Shown here piece after piece: positions 19,605 through 31,965 of a stretch of DNA of 64,000 nt; positions within the stretch are counted from its first letter, which is position 1, and every line of letters starts with the position of its first letter. The position numbers and the translations under genes were made by a program. The stretch is from Thinopyrum elongatum (Eukaryota > Streptophyta > Magnoliopsida > Poales > Poaceae): NCBI GenBank assembly GCA_011799875.1, contig CM022303.1, forward strand, positions 297,364,362 to 297,428,361. Reading direction: 5' to 3'. The notes beneath the pieces are model-generated. The model searched no databases, was not told where the DNA came from, and was given only the letters and a program-made list of their open reading frames with translations.

Positions 19605-22600
19605 TGTAACACCCCCTAGTAATAAGCTCTATGACACTCTGTTAAAACTGCCAAGTCATGATCATTTGCAGTGCCAAATCATTTGGGTCAATAATCCAAT
19701 TCAAATTCAAAATCTGAAAATCAAATTAAATTCCAAAGTGCAAATTGAAGTTGATCAAACTCTGCTGGAGAAATGTTATTTAATTAGCAAATAATCCAGT
19801 GGTCATGGCAAAATCATAATCATTATTTTTGGAGTTAGCTAAGTGAGTGAAACAACCTGAAACAGCACTCAAAACAGACTATTTACATCTATTAAATTAA
19901 TATCAAACTCACATGGAATCCAAATTTGTCCAAACCACTTTTTGGTGAGAGATAATATTGCATTGCAATAATTGGGCCAACTCCCACATTTTTCGAAAGT
20001 GCACAAGTGCCCTAAACATTTTGAAACAGAAAAGGATAAAAGAAAATGGAGAAGCTAAAACAGAAAATCAAAAGCGGGACACTGTGCACTGGGCCTTAGT
20101 GCACAGTGCCCCGATTAGAGGTCCAAACGGCCCAGCCCAGCGCGGCCGTCGTCTTCATCGTGCGCTGTCGCGCGCGCGCGCCGACACGGCGGCAGTCGCC
20201 GCGCGTCGGCCATCCGCGCCGTCTCCGGTTAGGTTAAGAGCAGCCCCGGCTCCCTCTCGACCTCTCTAACCCTAGCCCCCACAGATCCCCTCCTCTCACT
20301 CCTCCTTCCTCTCGATTTCGTCGACGCCCGAACGGAGCCGTCGCCGCGCCCGGCGTCGATCCACGGCCTCGACGCCTTCCGTGCCTCCCCGACCGGCTCG
20401 ATCGCTTCGCCAACGTCTCCTCCATCCTCTCCGACGTCGCGCACAAGCCGGGGAGCCCTGTTGCCGTCTGACGCCGTCGTTCCCCTCTCCGGCCACCGCG
20501 ACGAATTACGGCGACCCCGACGTCCTCTGCAGCTCCTAAGCCCTCGACGGCCTCCGTGAGCCGCTACGTGAGCTACTCTCCCTCTCCTTCCCCTCCGCTA
20601 GCGCGTTGCTGCCCCGTAGCTAGCCGTCACCGAAGCCACGCGCCGCCGTCCGCCATTGCTGCCGCGCGCGAGCTCTCTAGTCTTCCCCGCTCCGTCTAGT
20701 CACCGTAGCGCGTTCCTGGAGATCTGCTACTGCCGCTTAGCCGCTTGGCCCGCTCGAAAGCGAGCCGTAGCCGCACGCCCGCGTTGGACCGATTCCGGCC
20801 GCCGCCGCGCTCGCTGTAGCCGTCGATTCCGACCACCGGAGCTCTCCCCGTTTGCGTAGATCGACGCGGCTTGATGCACTCGTTCAAGAGCAAGAAACGG
20901 CGCTCGATTTGGTGCCCCGCAGGTGATTTCCGAGCCGCTCCGGCGAAGCACCGCCGCTGGAGAGGTCGCCGGCGCGTCTCCGGCCGCCGAGCTGAGCTGG
21001 CGCCACGTGGGACCCCCTCTGAGTCACTGACTGTGGGCCCCAGCGCCGGTTTGACCTCGTTGACTTTGGTCAACTTCAATTACTGTTCACCATGAGTCAC
21101 TGACGTGTGGGCCCCCTCCTGTTAATTAGCCTAAATAAACGATTTTGAAAATAAAACTAATTAGTTATACTAAACACTCACTGACATCAGGGCCCCACCC
21201 AGTTAATTAACCCACTGTTAGTATAATCTAACCCTGTTAAGTCACAGAGGCTGACATGTGGGTCCCACTGGACCCACATGTCATATTTGACTTAGTCAGC
21301 CGACTGTTGACTTGCTGACGTCAGCAGCGCGTCATGCTGACGTCATAATTCATTTTCTGTTAAATAAAATAATTCCAGAAATTCAAATAATCTTTAAAAA
21401 TTAATAACTTTTAAACCGTAGCTCGGATCGAAAAAGTTAAAACATGAAAGTTGCTCAGAACGACGAGACGAGTCTGATCGTGCCGTCTGTTTCTCCATCG
21501 GAACCTCCTACGTAGAAGAACTCGTAACTCCAGACCCGAATCCGGCAGATGAATAGTGCACACACGTCGGATATTAAATCCCAGAATAATTCTAAAAATA
21601 ACTAAAATGACTTAGATGCATAATTAGGCAACCCTGCACTGCATCATAGCATCACACGCACCGTATTGCATTTGTTTGCATTATGTTTACCTGTTTCTTC
21701 CCCCTCTTCTCTCTCGGTAGACCCCGACGTTGACGTAGCTCCCGAGGCAGACGCCGCACAGGAGTACGACTACGTCCCCGACGATACTACTGAAGACCTT
21801 GCCCTTGCCCCCGAGCAAACAGGCAAGCACCCCCATTTTGAGCATGCCTATATCGCCTATTCTCTTCTCTCTTATGCTTGCATTAGAACTGCTACTGCTA
21901 CTGTTTTCCTATATCTGCTGCATAGCCTGATTATTGTACCCTGCTTTGTTACCTTACTGGTTATCTTAGACTGCTTAGTATAGGGTGGGTAGAGACACGA
22001 CAGAGACCTCCACTTGATCCCGACTGCCCTGCTGGATATCAGAAGACCCGATCATCGGGATTGAAGACCAGACCCTGGCACCGCACATCACTACCCCTTA
22101 GTTGCCGACACTGCTGGGTTACCGTCGAGTGCCGAGGGTGATACCTCGTTAGCACTTCTGATGTTAACCTTGTAGGTTAGTTACTCGGTCGTGGTAAGCG
22201 AGGGTGATTCCTCCTACACCACCCCCGATAACGACATCGTCGCGCAACCTCTCAAGTGTGGACCTCGAGGGTGATTCCTCCTTCGTTCACCTTGATGATA
22301 ACATCGAGCGGGAACTCCATCGAGGGTGATTCCTCATGGTTCCCTTCGGTGTCAGACACACAGTTACCTTGGATATTATGACTTGACTATGAACCACGAT
22401 ACTAAAGACGGGTCGGCCCTGAGGGGTACCCGCGCGAGCTTAACGCGAAGGGATGTGGAGTCGGGTTGACCTGGATGGTGCCCGCGAGATAACTACGAGG
22501 CGTGGCCGGGCATTCTTAGCCCTTGCCGCAAGTCCTCGAGACGGGGCGACGGGGTCACATCGATCGTGAGTCTCTGCTCGTTTCCGCGCGCTCCTAATCC

Positions 22601-23822
22601 ACTACGGTTTGGATATTTGATCCGAGGGGCCTCTGGCCCGATAGCACTAACCATCACGTGGGCATAGTATGGGCGTTCTGCGTCGTATACTTCAGCCGGA
22701 GCTTAATGGACGTCAGCGACTGATGCGGCACACGCTGGGTTGGACTGGGAACGCAACCGCGCTTGTATAAGGGGTTGCTAGGTCTGCTCACCGGCGGTGC
22801 ACGTAACGTGCAGGAGTTCCCGGGGCGATGGCCCAAGACCCCTGGGGGCATAGGTTAGTCCGGCGTGCTGACCTCTCTGTTAAGTATTTGGTCGGGTTGC
22901 GGCGTGTTGCTTAGCCGAGGCCGGGCATGACCTAGAAAAGTGTGTCCGGCCGGAGTTAAGCGAGCGTGGTGGGTAAGTTGGTGCACCCCTGCAGGGAAGA
23001 AACTTCTATCGATAGCCTGTCCTACGGTAACGGACACTCGGAGTTGTATCCCGATCGGTACAACTAGAACATGTGATGAGAATTGGATAGTACGGCTCTG
23101 GGATTGCTTTCTCGCAGGGAGTCGAGAAAGGATCTCAGGTCGAGGTTGATGATATCACTACTACTACTTTACATTATGTTCATCTGCTCTCTCCTGATGC
23201 TGCAAGACTGTCGAAGATTGTTGAAGATGCTAGTCTTCGATAGGACTAGGCTTTCCCCCTCTACTCTGGCATTTCTGCAGCCCAGTCCACATATACAGCC
23301 ATTCCTTTGACAATGATGCATATGTAGTGTAGATCCTTGCTTGCTGAGTACTTCGGATGAGTACTCACGTTTGCTTTATTTTCTTTTTCCCCCATTTTCC
23401 ATTTAATGCCACCAGACGACGGAGCCCCTGAGCCAGAAGCCCCAGCCGACGACCAGTACTACTATCCGCCTGGCGAGTACTACTACTACGAAGAGCCGTT
23501 CGACGACCAGGAGTAGGATCGGAGGGTCCAGGGCAGGAGGCCTACGCCTTTCGATCGTAGTTTTTATTTTTACCCCGCCTCTGTGAAGGCTTATCTCTCT
23601 CTCTGTAATATATCTGTACTCAGATATCTAATGCTTCCGCTGACGCTTGTATGCCATCGAGCTTGTATTCGAGCCCTCGAGGCCCTGGCTTGTAATATTA
23701 AGCTTGTATGACTTTATTTTTATGTTTTAGAGTTGTGTTGTGATATCTTCAAGTGAGTCCTTAGGCTTGATCGTGCGCATTTGCGTGTATGATTAGTGCA
23801 CGATTAAGCCGGGGTCGTCACA
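19605..23822 (+). repeat. 3' LTR of inner Gypsy
   Basis: It starts TGTAACACCCCCTAG and ends ggggtcgtcaca, and is 8 bp longer than the 5' LTR. The divergence from the 5' copy is mosaic (see findings). It carries the same acidic segment (21721-21983) and the tyrosine-rich small ORF (23406-23516). Confidence 0.9.
23406..23516 (+). CDS. Small acidic tyrosine-rich ORF in 3' LTR
   Basis: This is the copy of 13335-13445, 36 residues with one apparent replacement (ADDQYYY for ADEQYYY). It has the same acceptor-like site and the same DDQE-stop end. Confidence 0.4.
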   Translation: MPPDDGAPEPEAPADDQYYYPPGEYYYYEEPFDDQE

Positions 23823-23827
23823 TTAGG
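23823..23827. repeat. Right target-site duplication of inner Gypsy
   Basis: ttagg matches 9536-9540. The outer LTR sequence resumes directly after it. Confidence 0.9.
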
Positions 23828-24770
23828 ATGTAGACCGGCGGGGACCTCTCTGCTGAGCTCTAGGTAGGGCTGCGGTGTGTCGTTTGGCCGAGGCCGGTCA
23901 TGACCCAGAAAAGTGTGTCCGGCAGGAGTTAAGCGAGCGTGGTGGGTAAGTTGATGCACCCCTGCAGGGAAGAACTAATCTATGCATAGCCGGATCCTCA
24001 GTAACGGACGCTCGGAGTTGTATCCCGATTGATACAACTAGAACTGGATACTTGTGATGAGATATGGAAAGTATGGCTCTGGGATTGCTTTCTCGCAGGG
24101 AGTCGAGAAAGGATCTCTGGGTGAGGTTGATAACACTACTACTTTATATTGTACTAATCTACACTCTTCTAATGCTGCAAGACCCTAAAGATGCTAGTCT
24201 TCGATAGGACTAGGCCTTCTCTCTGTTCTGGCATTTCTGCAGCCCAGTCCACATATACAGCCTTCCTCTGATAATGTTGCATATGTAGTGTAGATCCTTG
24301 CTTGCTGAGTACTTCGGATGAGTACTCACGGTTGCTTTGCTTTCTTTTTTCCCCATATCCTTTTGGCGCAACCAGATGATGGAGCCCAGGAGACAGTTGC
24401 CCCCGCCGATGATTTCTACTACCACCCCGAGGGTGGCTACTACTACGAGTTGGCTGACGACCAGGAGTAGGTTCGGAGGGTCCCAGGCAGGAGGCCTGCG
24501 CCTTTCGATCGTAGCTTTTGTTTTGCCCCGCCTTTCTAAAGGCTTATCTGTTTCTGTTTCATATCTGTACTCAGATATCTGATGCTTCCGCTGACGCTTG
24601 TATGCAAGCTTATGTATTCGAGCCCTCGAGGCCCCTGGCTTGTAATATAAGGCTTGTATGACTTTATTTATGTTTTAGAGTTGTGTTGTGATATCTTCAA
24701 GTGAGTCCTTAGGCTTGATCGTGTGCATTTGCGTGTATGGTTAGTGCACGATTAAGCCGGGGGCGTCACA
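23828..24770 (+). repeat. Outer Gypsy 5' LTR, last 0.94 kb
   Basis: It aligns with 22860-23822 with visible divergence and ends gggggcgtcaca. It carries the tyrosine-rich exon-like segment at 24372-24470, which ends ADDQE-stop and lacks an in-frame ATG. Confidence 0.85.
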
Positions 24771-24773
24771 GGT

Positions 24774-24785
24774 TGGTATCAGAGC
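24774..24785 (+). other. Primer binding site of outer Gypsy
   Basis: tggtatcagagc lies 3 bp after the LTR end, identical to the inner element's site. Confidence 0.85.
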
Positions 24786-25285
24786 CGACTGCCTGTAGGA
24801 ATCCCCTTTCCAACTCTTTGGACGAAGTTGAGTCTAGTCATTGAAAAACTTTTACTAACATGGCTGTGTGGCTTACGGTCCCACGTCACCGAATGGGTGG
24901 TATTAGGATCTTTTATTCCTCGTCTATACTCTGGGATCTGATCTCTCTTCCTTTCGGGTTAAAATTTTACTAACTCCAACATTAGGTTCTCGTGATCACA
25001 TCCACCCGGTGTGCTGAAAATTACCCCCCTTTCTTCAAGATTGTGGGTCTGGTACTGCTTACAGGATCCTTTTATCGAGGGCACCCTGTGTTGTCACTTG
25101 CAGATTCCTCGCTCCAGCAGTTTTCTCCGACGTGGATGTAGCCTTTGTTATGTCTCGTTGTGTACTTCCTTACCGCGTGCCTGCGCACCGCCTAGTTTGT
25201 CTAGCTGCGAGCGTTCCCGAGCGCGTACTATCCGTTTGAATATAATTCTGTGCATGGATTGGTATGTCTTTAATGACTACTATCA
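24786..25285 (+). pseudogene. Outer Gypsy leader with deleted extra ORF
   Basis: The first about 240 bp match the inner element's leader. From about 25050 the match moves to the sequence around 14840-15060 (for example gttttctccgacg...gatgtagcc). About 800 bp holding the extra ORF are missing. Gag is not reached before the Helitron-like junction at 25285/25286. Confidence 0.65.
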
Positions 25286-27201
25286 TCTCTACTCCTAATG
25301 TCTGAGTTGGTAGGATTGCGTCCACGGCTTTTTTTCGTCCCACCATTTTCGTCTGGTTTTTTTTCGTCTCCCCACCCCATGCACGCACCCCAAAAAAACC
25401 ACCCCGCACAGACATCTCTCCTATCAATCCCCTCGAGGAGAAGCCGCCGCCCCCCGCCTTCCCCTATCTCCCGCTCAGCCACCTCCACCACCCCCACGCT
25501 TCTCCCCGTCGCCGTATCCGCTTGCAGATCGCCAAGGTTAGGCGGCGGAGCTCCACGTCCGCGACGCGCGTGTGCTCATCAACGAAGCGGCTCCAGAATC
25601 TTCGCTCACACGGCCGTGACGGAAGGGGCTCGAGATGGCCGCCACCGCCGCCGAAGACCAAGCCCCCACCTTGTCCAGAATCACTACCGGGCTCACCCGG
25701 TCATTCCCCTACGCCGCAGTCGCCATCCCCGCAGATCCTCTCCACCTGTGCCGCGTCCACTGCTCCTTGCGTTCCCTGGCACCGATGAGGGGCATCTAGG
25801 TCTTGGGGGATGTGATAAGATGCTGGGGAGCAAGGGCGACGGGGCTTCAATGTGGTGGCGACTTGAGGCACATGACGGACTGCAGGTTTTGGCCGCACTA
25901 CAGGTGAGGTCGTCTTTAACTAACAAGCCGCCCAAAAATTACATGCAGGTTTTGGACTGCAGGTTTCAGCGGCGGTGGCGGACAAATACCGGTCCAACTA
26001 TCAACCTGACCAAAAATTACTTGCAATTGTCAAGCCGCCCAGCACCCATAAATTATGTCAACTGGTAATCACGACATATCAGTTTTGAACTTTTGATTAC
26101 TATAACTCTTCCTTTCTTGGATTTGGATTGAAAGACAATATATCATTTGTCTCCGATGGAATCAATATGTATTCTGGTTTGTGTTCCATGGGCAAAGCTG
26201 CATACATGTGATGAAGGATCTTAAGTGGTTAGGACCAACAAATGACCTGCGGAGCTTCATATTCAGTTTTTGTATTAGCTGCGTGCTTGCTTCAAATGTC
26301 TACATACTGCAGGAATTAAGGTTCTGTTGTCTCTGTTTCATATATTTTACTGTATACATGCAGATAATTTCAGCATGATAGTTAGGTTGGATGGAGATGC
26401 AACACATTCAGTTGCTCCTGTGTTGTATAGATGCTTGTTTTTGTTGGTGATTACTCACCTTTTAGTTAACTTCCTTATAGATGTAGTTCAGACACAATTT
26501 TCCTATGTTGTCAACTAAAAAATATCAATTTATTGGAACCATTAGATTTATTAGTAGATGAACTGAAGCATTGAAACCCCTGTCCCTTTTAATTCATGTA
26601 AAGTTCATATCTGTAATGAAGTGGCACTCTTAAAAGTTGAAAAATATGCAACATTATCCCCTTTCTTCTGTCATTTTAAATAAATTTGTGGTTCTGTACT
26701 TTGCCAATGAATCTCATATTCAAAATACTCGGCTATAATCATTGTTACTACACTCACATGAATGGTTTGAAAATTACTTGCTGATTTCTCAGCCCAATTG
26801 TTTTTTACTTACCAGAATTAATATGTTGATGGAAGGGGAAGGCATAAATTTTGGGGACAATGCTCGGACAACACTGTCATGGTTCCATATGTTCTTCAGT
26901 GTTGTTACATATCCGGAAATTGTTTTGGCACCATTGCTGGAAGTTTAGCTATCATGGATCCCAGCTATCATGGATTCTATTGGATCTCAGCTATCTTGGA
27001 TTTTCTTAACTTTTAGCGCACCATGTTTGGATGTTTAGCTACAAGAGGGATAATTGTTGAGGTATGTAAAGCATTTTGCTTGTATGAAAATAATTTATGC
27101 TTACTTTTATGTACCGGAGATTACAAACTCAGTATACGGGCCTTGTTATTATGCATTCATCGATTACTCGTAGTAATATATCTTCACTCAGGTGAATGTT
27201 A

Positions 27202-27260
27202 CTCCCTCCGTCCCATGATGTAAGATGTTATTACATCCAATATGTGATGGAGAGAGGGAG
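27202..27260. mobile_element. Small Stowaway-type MITE, internally deleted
   Basis: It begins ctccctccgtcccatgatg and ends gagagagggag, flanked by ta on both sides. The terminal sequence is that of Triticeae Stowaway (Tc1/Mariner) elements. The second internal arm is shortened, giving only 59 bp. Confidence 0.6.
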
Positions 27261-27635
27261 TACTGAAGACGGTTTACCGCTGACATCGCGGGGCTGATTG
27301 TAATATTAGTATAGATGTGAAGGATGGCAGATTTTGCAATTTTGTGATCCGAGAGATTTTTGCTAGAGAGATAGATGTGTGTGGACTGTCTGCAATTTTT
27401 TCATGCTGCTAGATGTGTATGCTACTGCTACCATTGTGCTTTTTGTTGTTGTTGTTGTTGTTGTTGTTTGTTTTTGTGTTATAGAAAATATAGAGAAAAA
27501 AGATTCATTTGGTTGTTTGTTTCATGTGTTATTTTGGTACAGTAGCAATAATCTAATCACTTAATTTAGATGCAGGGCATTACTATTACTATAATGAACA
27601 TATGAATTCCTTGGTTCCCCAACATTAGTAAAATA

Positions 27636-27793
27636 CTCCCTCAGTTCCTAAATATAAGTCTTTCTAGATATTCTACTGTGGGCTACATACGGAGTTAAAT
27701 GAGTGAATCTACATTCTAAAACATGTCTATATACATCTGCATGTAGTCCGTAGTGGAATCTCTAGAAAGACTTTTATTTCGGAACGGAGGGAG
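27636..27793. mobile_element. Stowaway MITE (158 bp)
   Basis: It starts ctccctcagttcctaaatat and ends ggaacggagggag, with ta on each side. Internal arms pair over most of the length (for example agtctttctagatattc against the complementary words near 27760). It is a typical non-autonomous Tc1/Mariner element, inserted in the Helitron leader. Confidence 0.85.
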
Positions 27794-28911
27794 TATATGA
27801 GACTAAACTAGCGGTTGAGATTTTGGGGAGAGATTTTAGGCTACTGGACTTGTTCTAACTCACATCCATGTCCGTCGTCTGAGTGAGTGAGTGAGATGGG
27901 GGGGGGGGATATTTGTTGACAATAGTTCTTTTGAGTACCATTCGGTAGATTAGTTGTACAATAGTTGTTTCTACTAGCATTCAATAAATTAGCTCGGGAA
28001 GTTCCATTCAGATCCAATCCCGTAGAACCAATCCCAGGGGCAAATGGCCAATACAAGGCAACACTTGTACAACACAGCCCTAAGTGCTAATTGATAGAGA
28101 CTGTCACATAAGGGAACAAGAATGCACAGGTTGTGGAAATTGAAATCTAGAACGCGGCCGACATGTGCTTCCAAGGTGGGACTATAGTGAATAACATCTG
28201 AACGTGGTTGCCTCCCTTATCCCTTGCCGCTGGCCTGCCAAGTTGGCGTCGATCACTGGCTCACTTAGAATACGAGTTAGTGTATTTTAGGACTGAGAAT
28301 GAGAGGATCGGGGTCGGGGTTAGTCTGCTAGGATACATCTCTCTGAGTGTAATAATTTCTCTACTTTTGAAAATGTGGTAAATTGCATTTCATCTCTACT
28401 CCTAAAGGAGCAGTTTGCAGTCGTGATAGTTGGTTTAGTCGCCGTTTGTTCATTTGTCAGGTTCACATTCTTAGAAGTGACATTGCAGCTGACAAAAACT
28501 TCTTGCATTTACTAATTTCAGTTATGATAGGATACATTCCCTCTACCATGTGGAGATAAGGAAAGCATATGAGGAAAGGAAAATACGAATTTCCCATCAA
28601 GCTGCCATTGTATTTCACTTCAATGGATGCAGATACATTGTTGATTTCTATCTAAGTTCCGTGAGGCGTTTAATCTTCAGGATCATTACTACTTGGAGAT
28701 GTAATTGTTGCTAAGAGTTTAGTAAATATTGGAGGAGTGATTAAGAAGCTACATGGTATACTGAGGTTTTGCTTTTCTAACACACTGTTGCGCAATTTAG
28801 ATTTTATTGCTTGTTGTATATTAAAATGAGTGCATCCCAGTGGGATTTATATGTCTCTTGTACAGATGAATTGTTATAATCGTAAGCTCTTATTATTTAC
28901 CAATTAGTGTA

Positions 28912-31900
28912 TTGCAGATTGAAGTCTCCTTTTTGTACAAATTAAGAGAAATATACACGGCCTATCTTTCAGGAACTATCTTTCAACCCTTAAACCTTGG
29001 AGGGCCCACACATTCATGCAAACATTGTGGTTCTTTGTTTTGGTATGAAGAGCATATCCGCAGAGAGATACATACTTCTGATCCAACATATAATTTGTGT
29101 TGTAAACGAGGGAAAATCTTGCTGAAACCATATGATCCTCCTCCCCAGCCTCTATTGGATTTATTGACCTCACAGAACACTGCAATTTCAAACCACTTTT
29201 TTGATCATATTCGGCAGTATAATACCATGTTTGCGATGACTTCAATGGGTGCTAAAGTTATTGAATCCATAAATAATGGCCGAGCACCATATGTTTTCAA
29301 GATTAGTGGTCAAGTCTGCCATCGTATCGGTTCTCTAATGCGACCTGAGAATCGTCGGCCAGAATATGCACAATTGTACATCTATGATACAAAGCATGAG
29401 GTTAGAAACCGAATAAATATTACTGCATCTTCTGGCCCTTCGTCATCTCGGTCTTACTTTGCCCACCCTTCTTTCAATGCTAATCAAGATATTGTCCAAT
29501 CCCTTATATCGATGCTTAACACCCATAATCCCATAGTGAAACTATTTAGAACAGCACGGGAAAGATTGACTGCAGATGCTCCTGATCAGTTCTTTATCTG
29601 ATTATATGGCAAAGCTGACGCACATGGAGACATATATAGTGCTCCGGTCGCATCTGAGGTTGTAGGGTTGGTTGTTGGTGATATTGGGTCAACTGATGTT
29701 GGGCGGGACATTATAAAAGATAACCGTTCATCAGGATTACAACAAATCAATGAAAAACATTGCAAGTTCATGGCTATGCAGTATCCTCTATTATTTCCAT
29801 ATGGAGAGGATGGTTACCATGATGACCTCATGCACCGCACCTTGCCACAAAGTCAAGCTATAAGCCGTCAGGAAGTAACTATGCTAGAGTACTATGCATA
29901 TAGATTACATGATAGACCAGGTGATTTCAACACGCCATTGAGAGGTAAAAGATTGACACAAGCTTATGAAGTGGATGGTTATTGTTGTGTTGAAGAATAT
30001 CGTATTGCATTCTATCGCAAGCCTAGATTTCAGAAAAAAATATAGATCATCACCATATAATGATTTGGCCAATTCCGTCTCAAGAGGTAATACATCCAGT
30101 TCTTCAGTTGGTCAAAGGATTATATTACCATCTTCATTCACCGGAGGCCCGCGATATATGTACCAAAACTATCAAGACTCCATCGCTATATGTCGGAAAT
30201 ATGGCTGCCCAGATCTCTTTGTCACATTCACTTCAAATGCAGCTTGGCCTAAAATAGTAGAGGCTCTATCATCCATTCCAGGGCAACAACCTTCTGGCCG
30301 TCTAGATATTGTCAATAGGGTATTCAAAATGAAGCTAAATATGCTAATGGATGATATTAAAAAGAAACAATTCTTCGGACCAACGAATGCAGGTAATTTG
30401 TCTTCTCGAAATCATTAATTGATTTAATGTTGCCTGAATTCAACATTTCCTTTACGTAAATAACATGCCTATCTTTTGTAGTTATCTACACCATTGAATT
30501 TCAGAAACGTGGACTTCCTCATGTCCATATCATCATATGGTTATCCAAAGATGCACCCCTAGATGCGAAAAAGATAGAGTTTCTTATTTCGGCTCAGTTG
30601 CCAGATCCTAAAAATGATCCAACAGGTTATGATGCTATATCTTCATTCATGATACATGGGCCTTGTGGAAATCTAAATACTAAATCTCCCTGTGTGTCTG
30701 AAGGAAAATGCATAAAATTCTATCATAAAGATTTCTGTGAGCAAACAACTATATTGGAGAATGGTTTCACACAATATGCTTGTCCAAACAATGGAATAAC
30801 TGTCAACAAAAATGGAGTTGACATTGATAACAGATTTGTTATTCCTCACAATGTCGACTTGGTAGTTAAATATTAAGCTCACATAAATGTAGAGAAGGTT
30901 ACTCATGATGGCATGCACAAATATCTTTTCAAGTATGTCACAAAAGGATTTGATTGTGCCAGAACTAAAATTCTTTCTAATTCTGGATCATCCGATTCAT
31001 CAAGTGAAACAGTCAATGAAATAGAAAATTATCTAGAATGTCGTTGTATCACACCAAATGAGGCTGCTTGGCACTTGCTAGAGTATGATATTCACTATGC
31101 AGACCCTTCCGTAGAAAGACTTCCAGTTCATCTTCCATTTGAGAATAATGTAATTTACTCAGAAGATGATGACCTTGAAGAAGTGATTGAAAATCCAAGG
31201 AATATGACAACTAAGTTGACTGCATGGTTAGAAGCTAATATGCAACACCCTCTGGCTAAACAGTATACCTACATAGAATTTCCTGAATATTTTACATGGC
31301 ACTCCAACTCAAATGGCAAATACTGGGATTATCGTCGTGGTTCTAGAAGAATTTGCAGAATTGCTTATGTCAACCCTTCCCAAGGGGACCTTCACTATCT
31401 ACGTTTGTTGCTCAAGATTATCAAAGGTCCAACCTCCTTCGCTCAAATCAGAACGATAAATGGCCATGAATATCCTACATTTCGTGCTGCATGTGAGGCT
31501 TTAGGTCTCCTTGGTGATGATGAAGAATGGTCCAATGCTTTAAAAGATGCCACTCAATGGGACATGCCTTACCAGTTACGCCAGCTGTTTGTCACAGTTT
31601 TGCTCTTTTGTGAGGTAACAAATCCTAGAAAACTTTTTGATGACCACGCGGTAAAAATGTCTGAAGATGCAGCCCATCAATTGAATCACAACCGTGGTCA
31701 AGCTAGCAATCCCTTAGCAGATATATATATTTCATCCTATCTTTTGAATGAATTGGATAAATTGCTAAGAGATACAGGATATTGTTTATCCCATTTTAAT
31801 TTGCCACTACCTGATGACATTGCAAATATTTCTCGACAAAATAGGCTACTACTAGTTGAGCTCAATTATGATGTGCCTGCTATGACTGCCACTTTAAATG

Positions 31901-31965
31901 ACAATCTTTCAATGCTGAACAACAACCAGAAAGATGTTTTTGATACTATTTACAATTCTATGATG
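28912..31965 (+). pseudogene. Helitron Rep (HUH) region, decayed
   Basis: This is the N-terminal half of the Helitron replicase, which nicks and joins single-stranded DNA. Visible features are a CxxC zinc motif with LFWYEE near the start, the HUH motif HVH at 30520-30528, and the paired-tyrosine block YLFKYVTKG at 30922-30948. Breaks are a TGA at 29599-29601, a one-base shift in an A-run near 30040, and a TAA at 30874-30876. A candidate intron with gt...ag borders spans about 30391-30480. The true start is uncertain: a splice-acceptor-like ttgcag precedes 28919, so an upstream exon is possible. The frame then runs on into the helicase. Confidence 0.8.

Larger units (their letters stand above)
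9541..23822 (+). mobile_element. Inner Gypsy chromovirus, full length (14.3 kb)
   Basis: This complete LTR retrotransposon has two 4.2-kb LTRs (9541-13750 and 19605-23822), TSD ttagg, an iMet-type primer site, a polypurine tract at 19591-19604, and plus-strand coding. The order is extra ORF, gag, protease, RT, RNase H, integrase, then a chromodomain-like tail, which identifies Ty3/Gypsy, chromovirus branch. Very long LTRs suggest a Tekay/Del-like clade, but clade assignment needs an RT tree. Pol is interrupted by stops at 18079-18081 and 18544-18546, so this copy cannot make intact integrase without readthrough. Confidence 0.9.
6285..25285 (+). mobile_element. Outer Gypsy element, 5' part, interrupted
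   Basis: The LTR begins TGTAACACCCC at 6285 and resumes after the nested element, ending ...gggcgtcaca at 24770. It is followed by an iMet-type primer binding site. Summed LTR length is about 4.2 kb, equal to the inner element's LTRs. Internal sequence matches the inner element's leader (24771-25010 with 13751-14010), then jumps to the equivalent of about 14840. The upstream ORF is therefore deleted. At about 25285 the homology stops at a Helitron-like start. No 3' LTR is present in the window, so the element is truncated or displaced. Confidence 0.75.
25287..28911 (+). other. Helitron 5' leader, no gene called
   Basis: A CT- and GC-rich part (25380-25900) resembles a 5' UTR with short open frames, the longest (25298-26068) being proline/arginine-rich without domains. 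After 26070 the sequence is AT-rich, with two Stowaway MITEs, a GTT microsatellite (about 27443-27475) and a run of G (27898-27908). The GC-rich part could be a captured gene first exon; no homology is recognised. Confidence 0.4.

Noticed and set aside
25298..26068. 256-codon frame near the Helitron start as a gene
   Set aside because: Proline/arginine/serine-rich translation of CT-rich DNA, with overlapping open frames on both strands and no domain. More likely leader or captured UTR.
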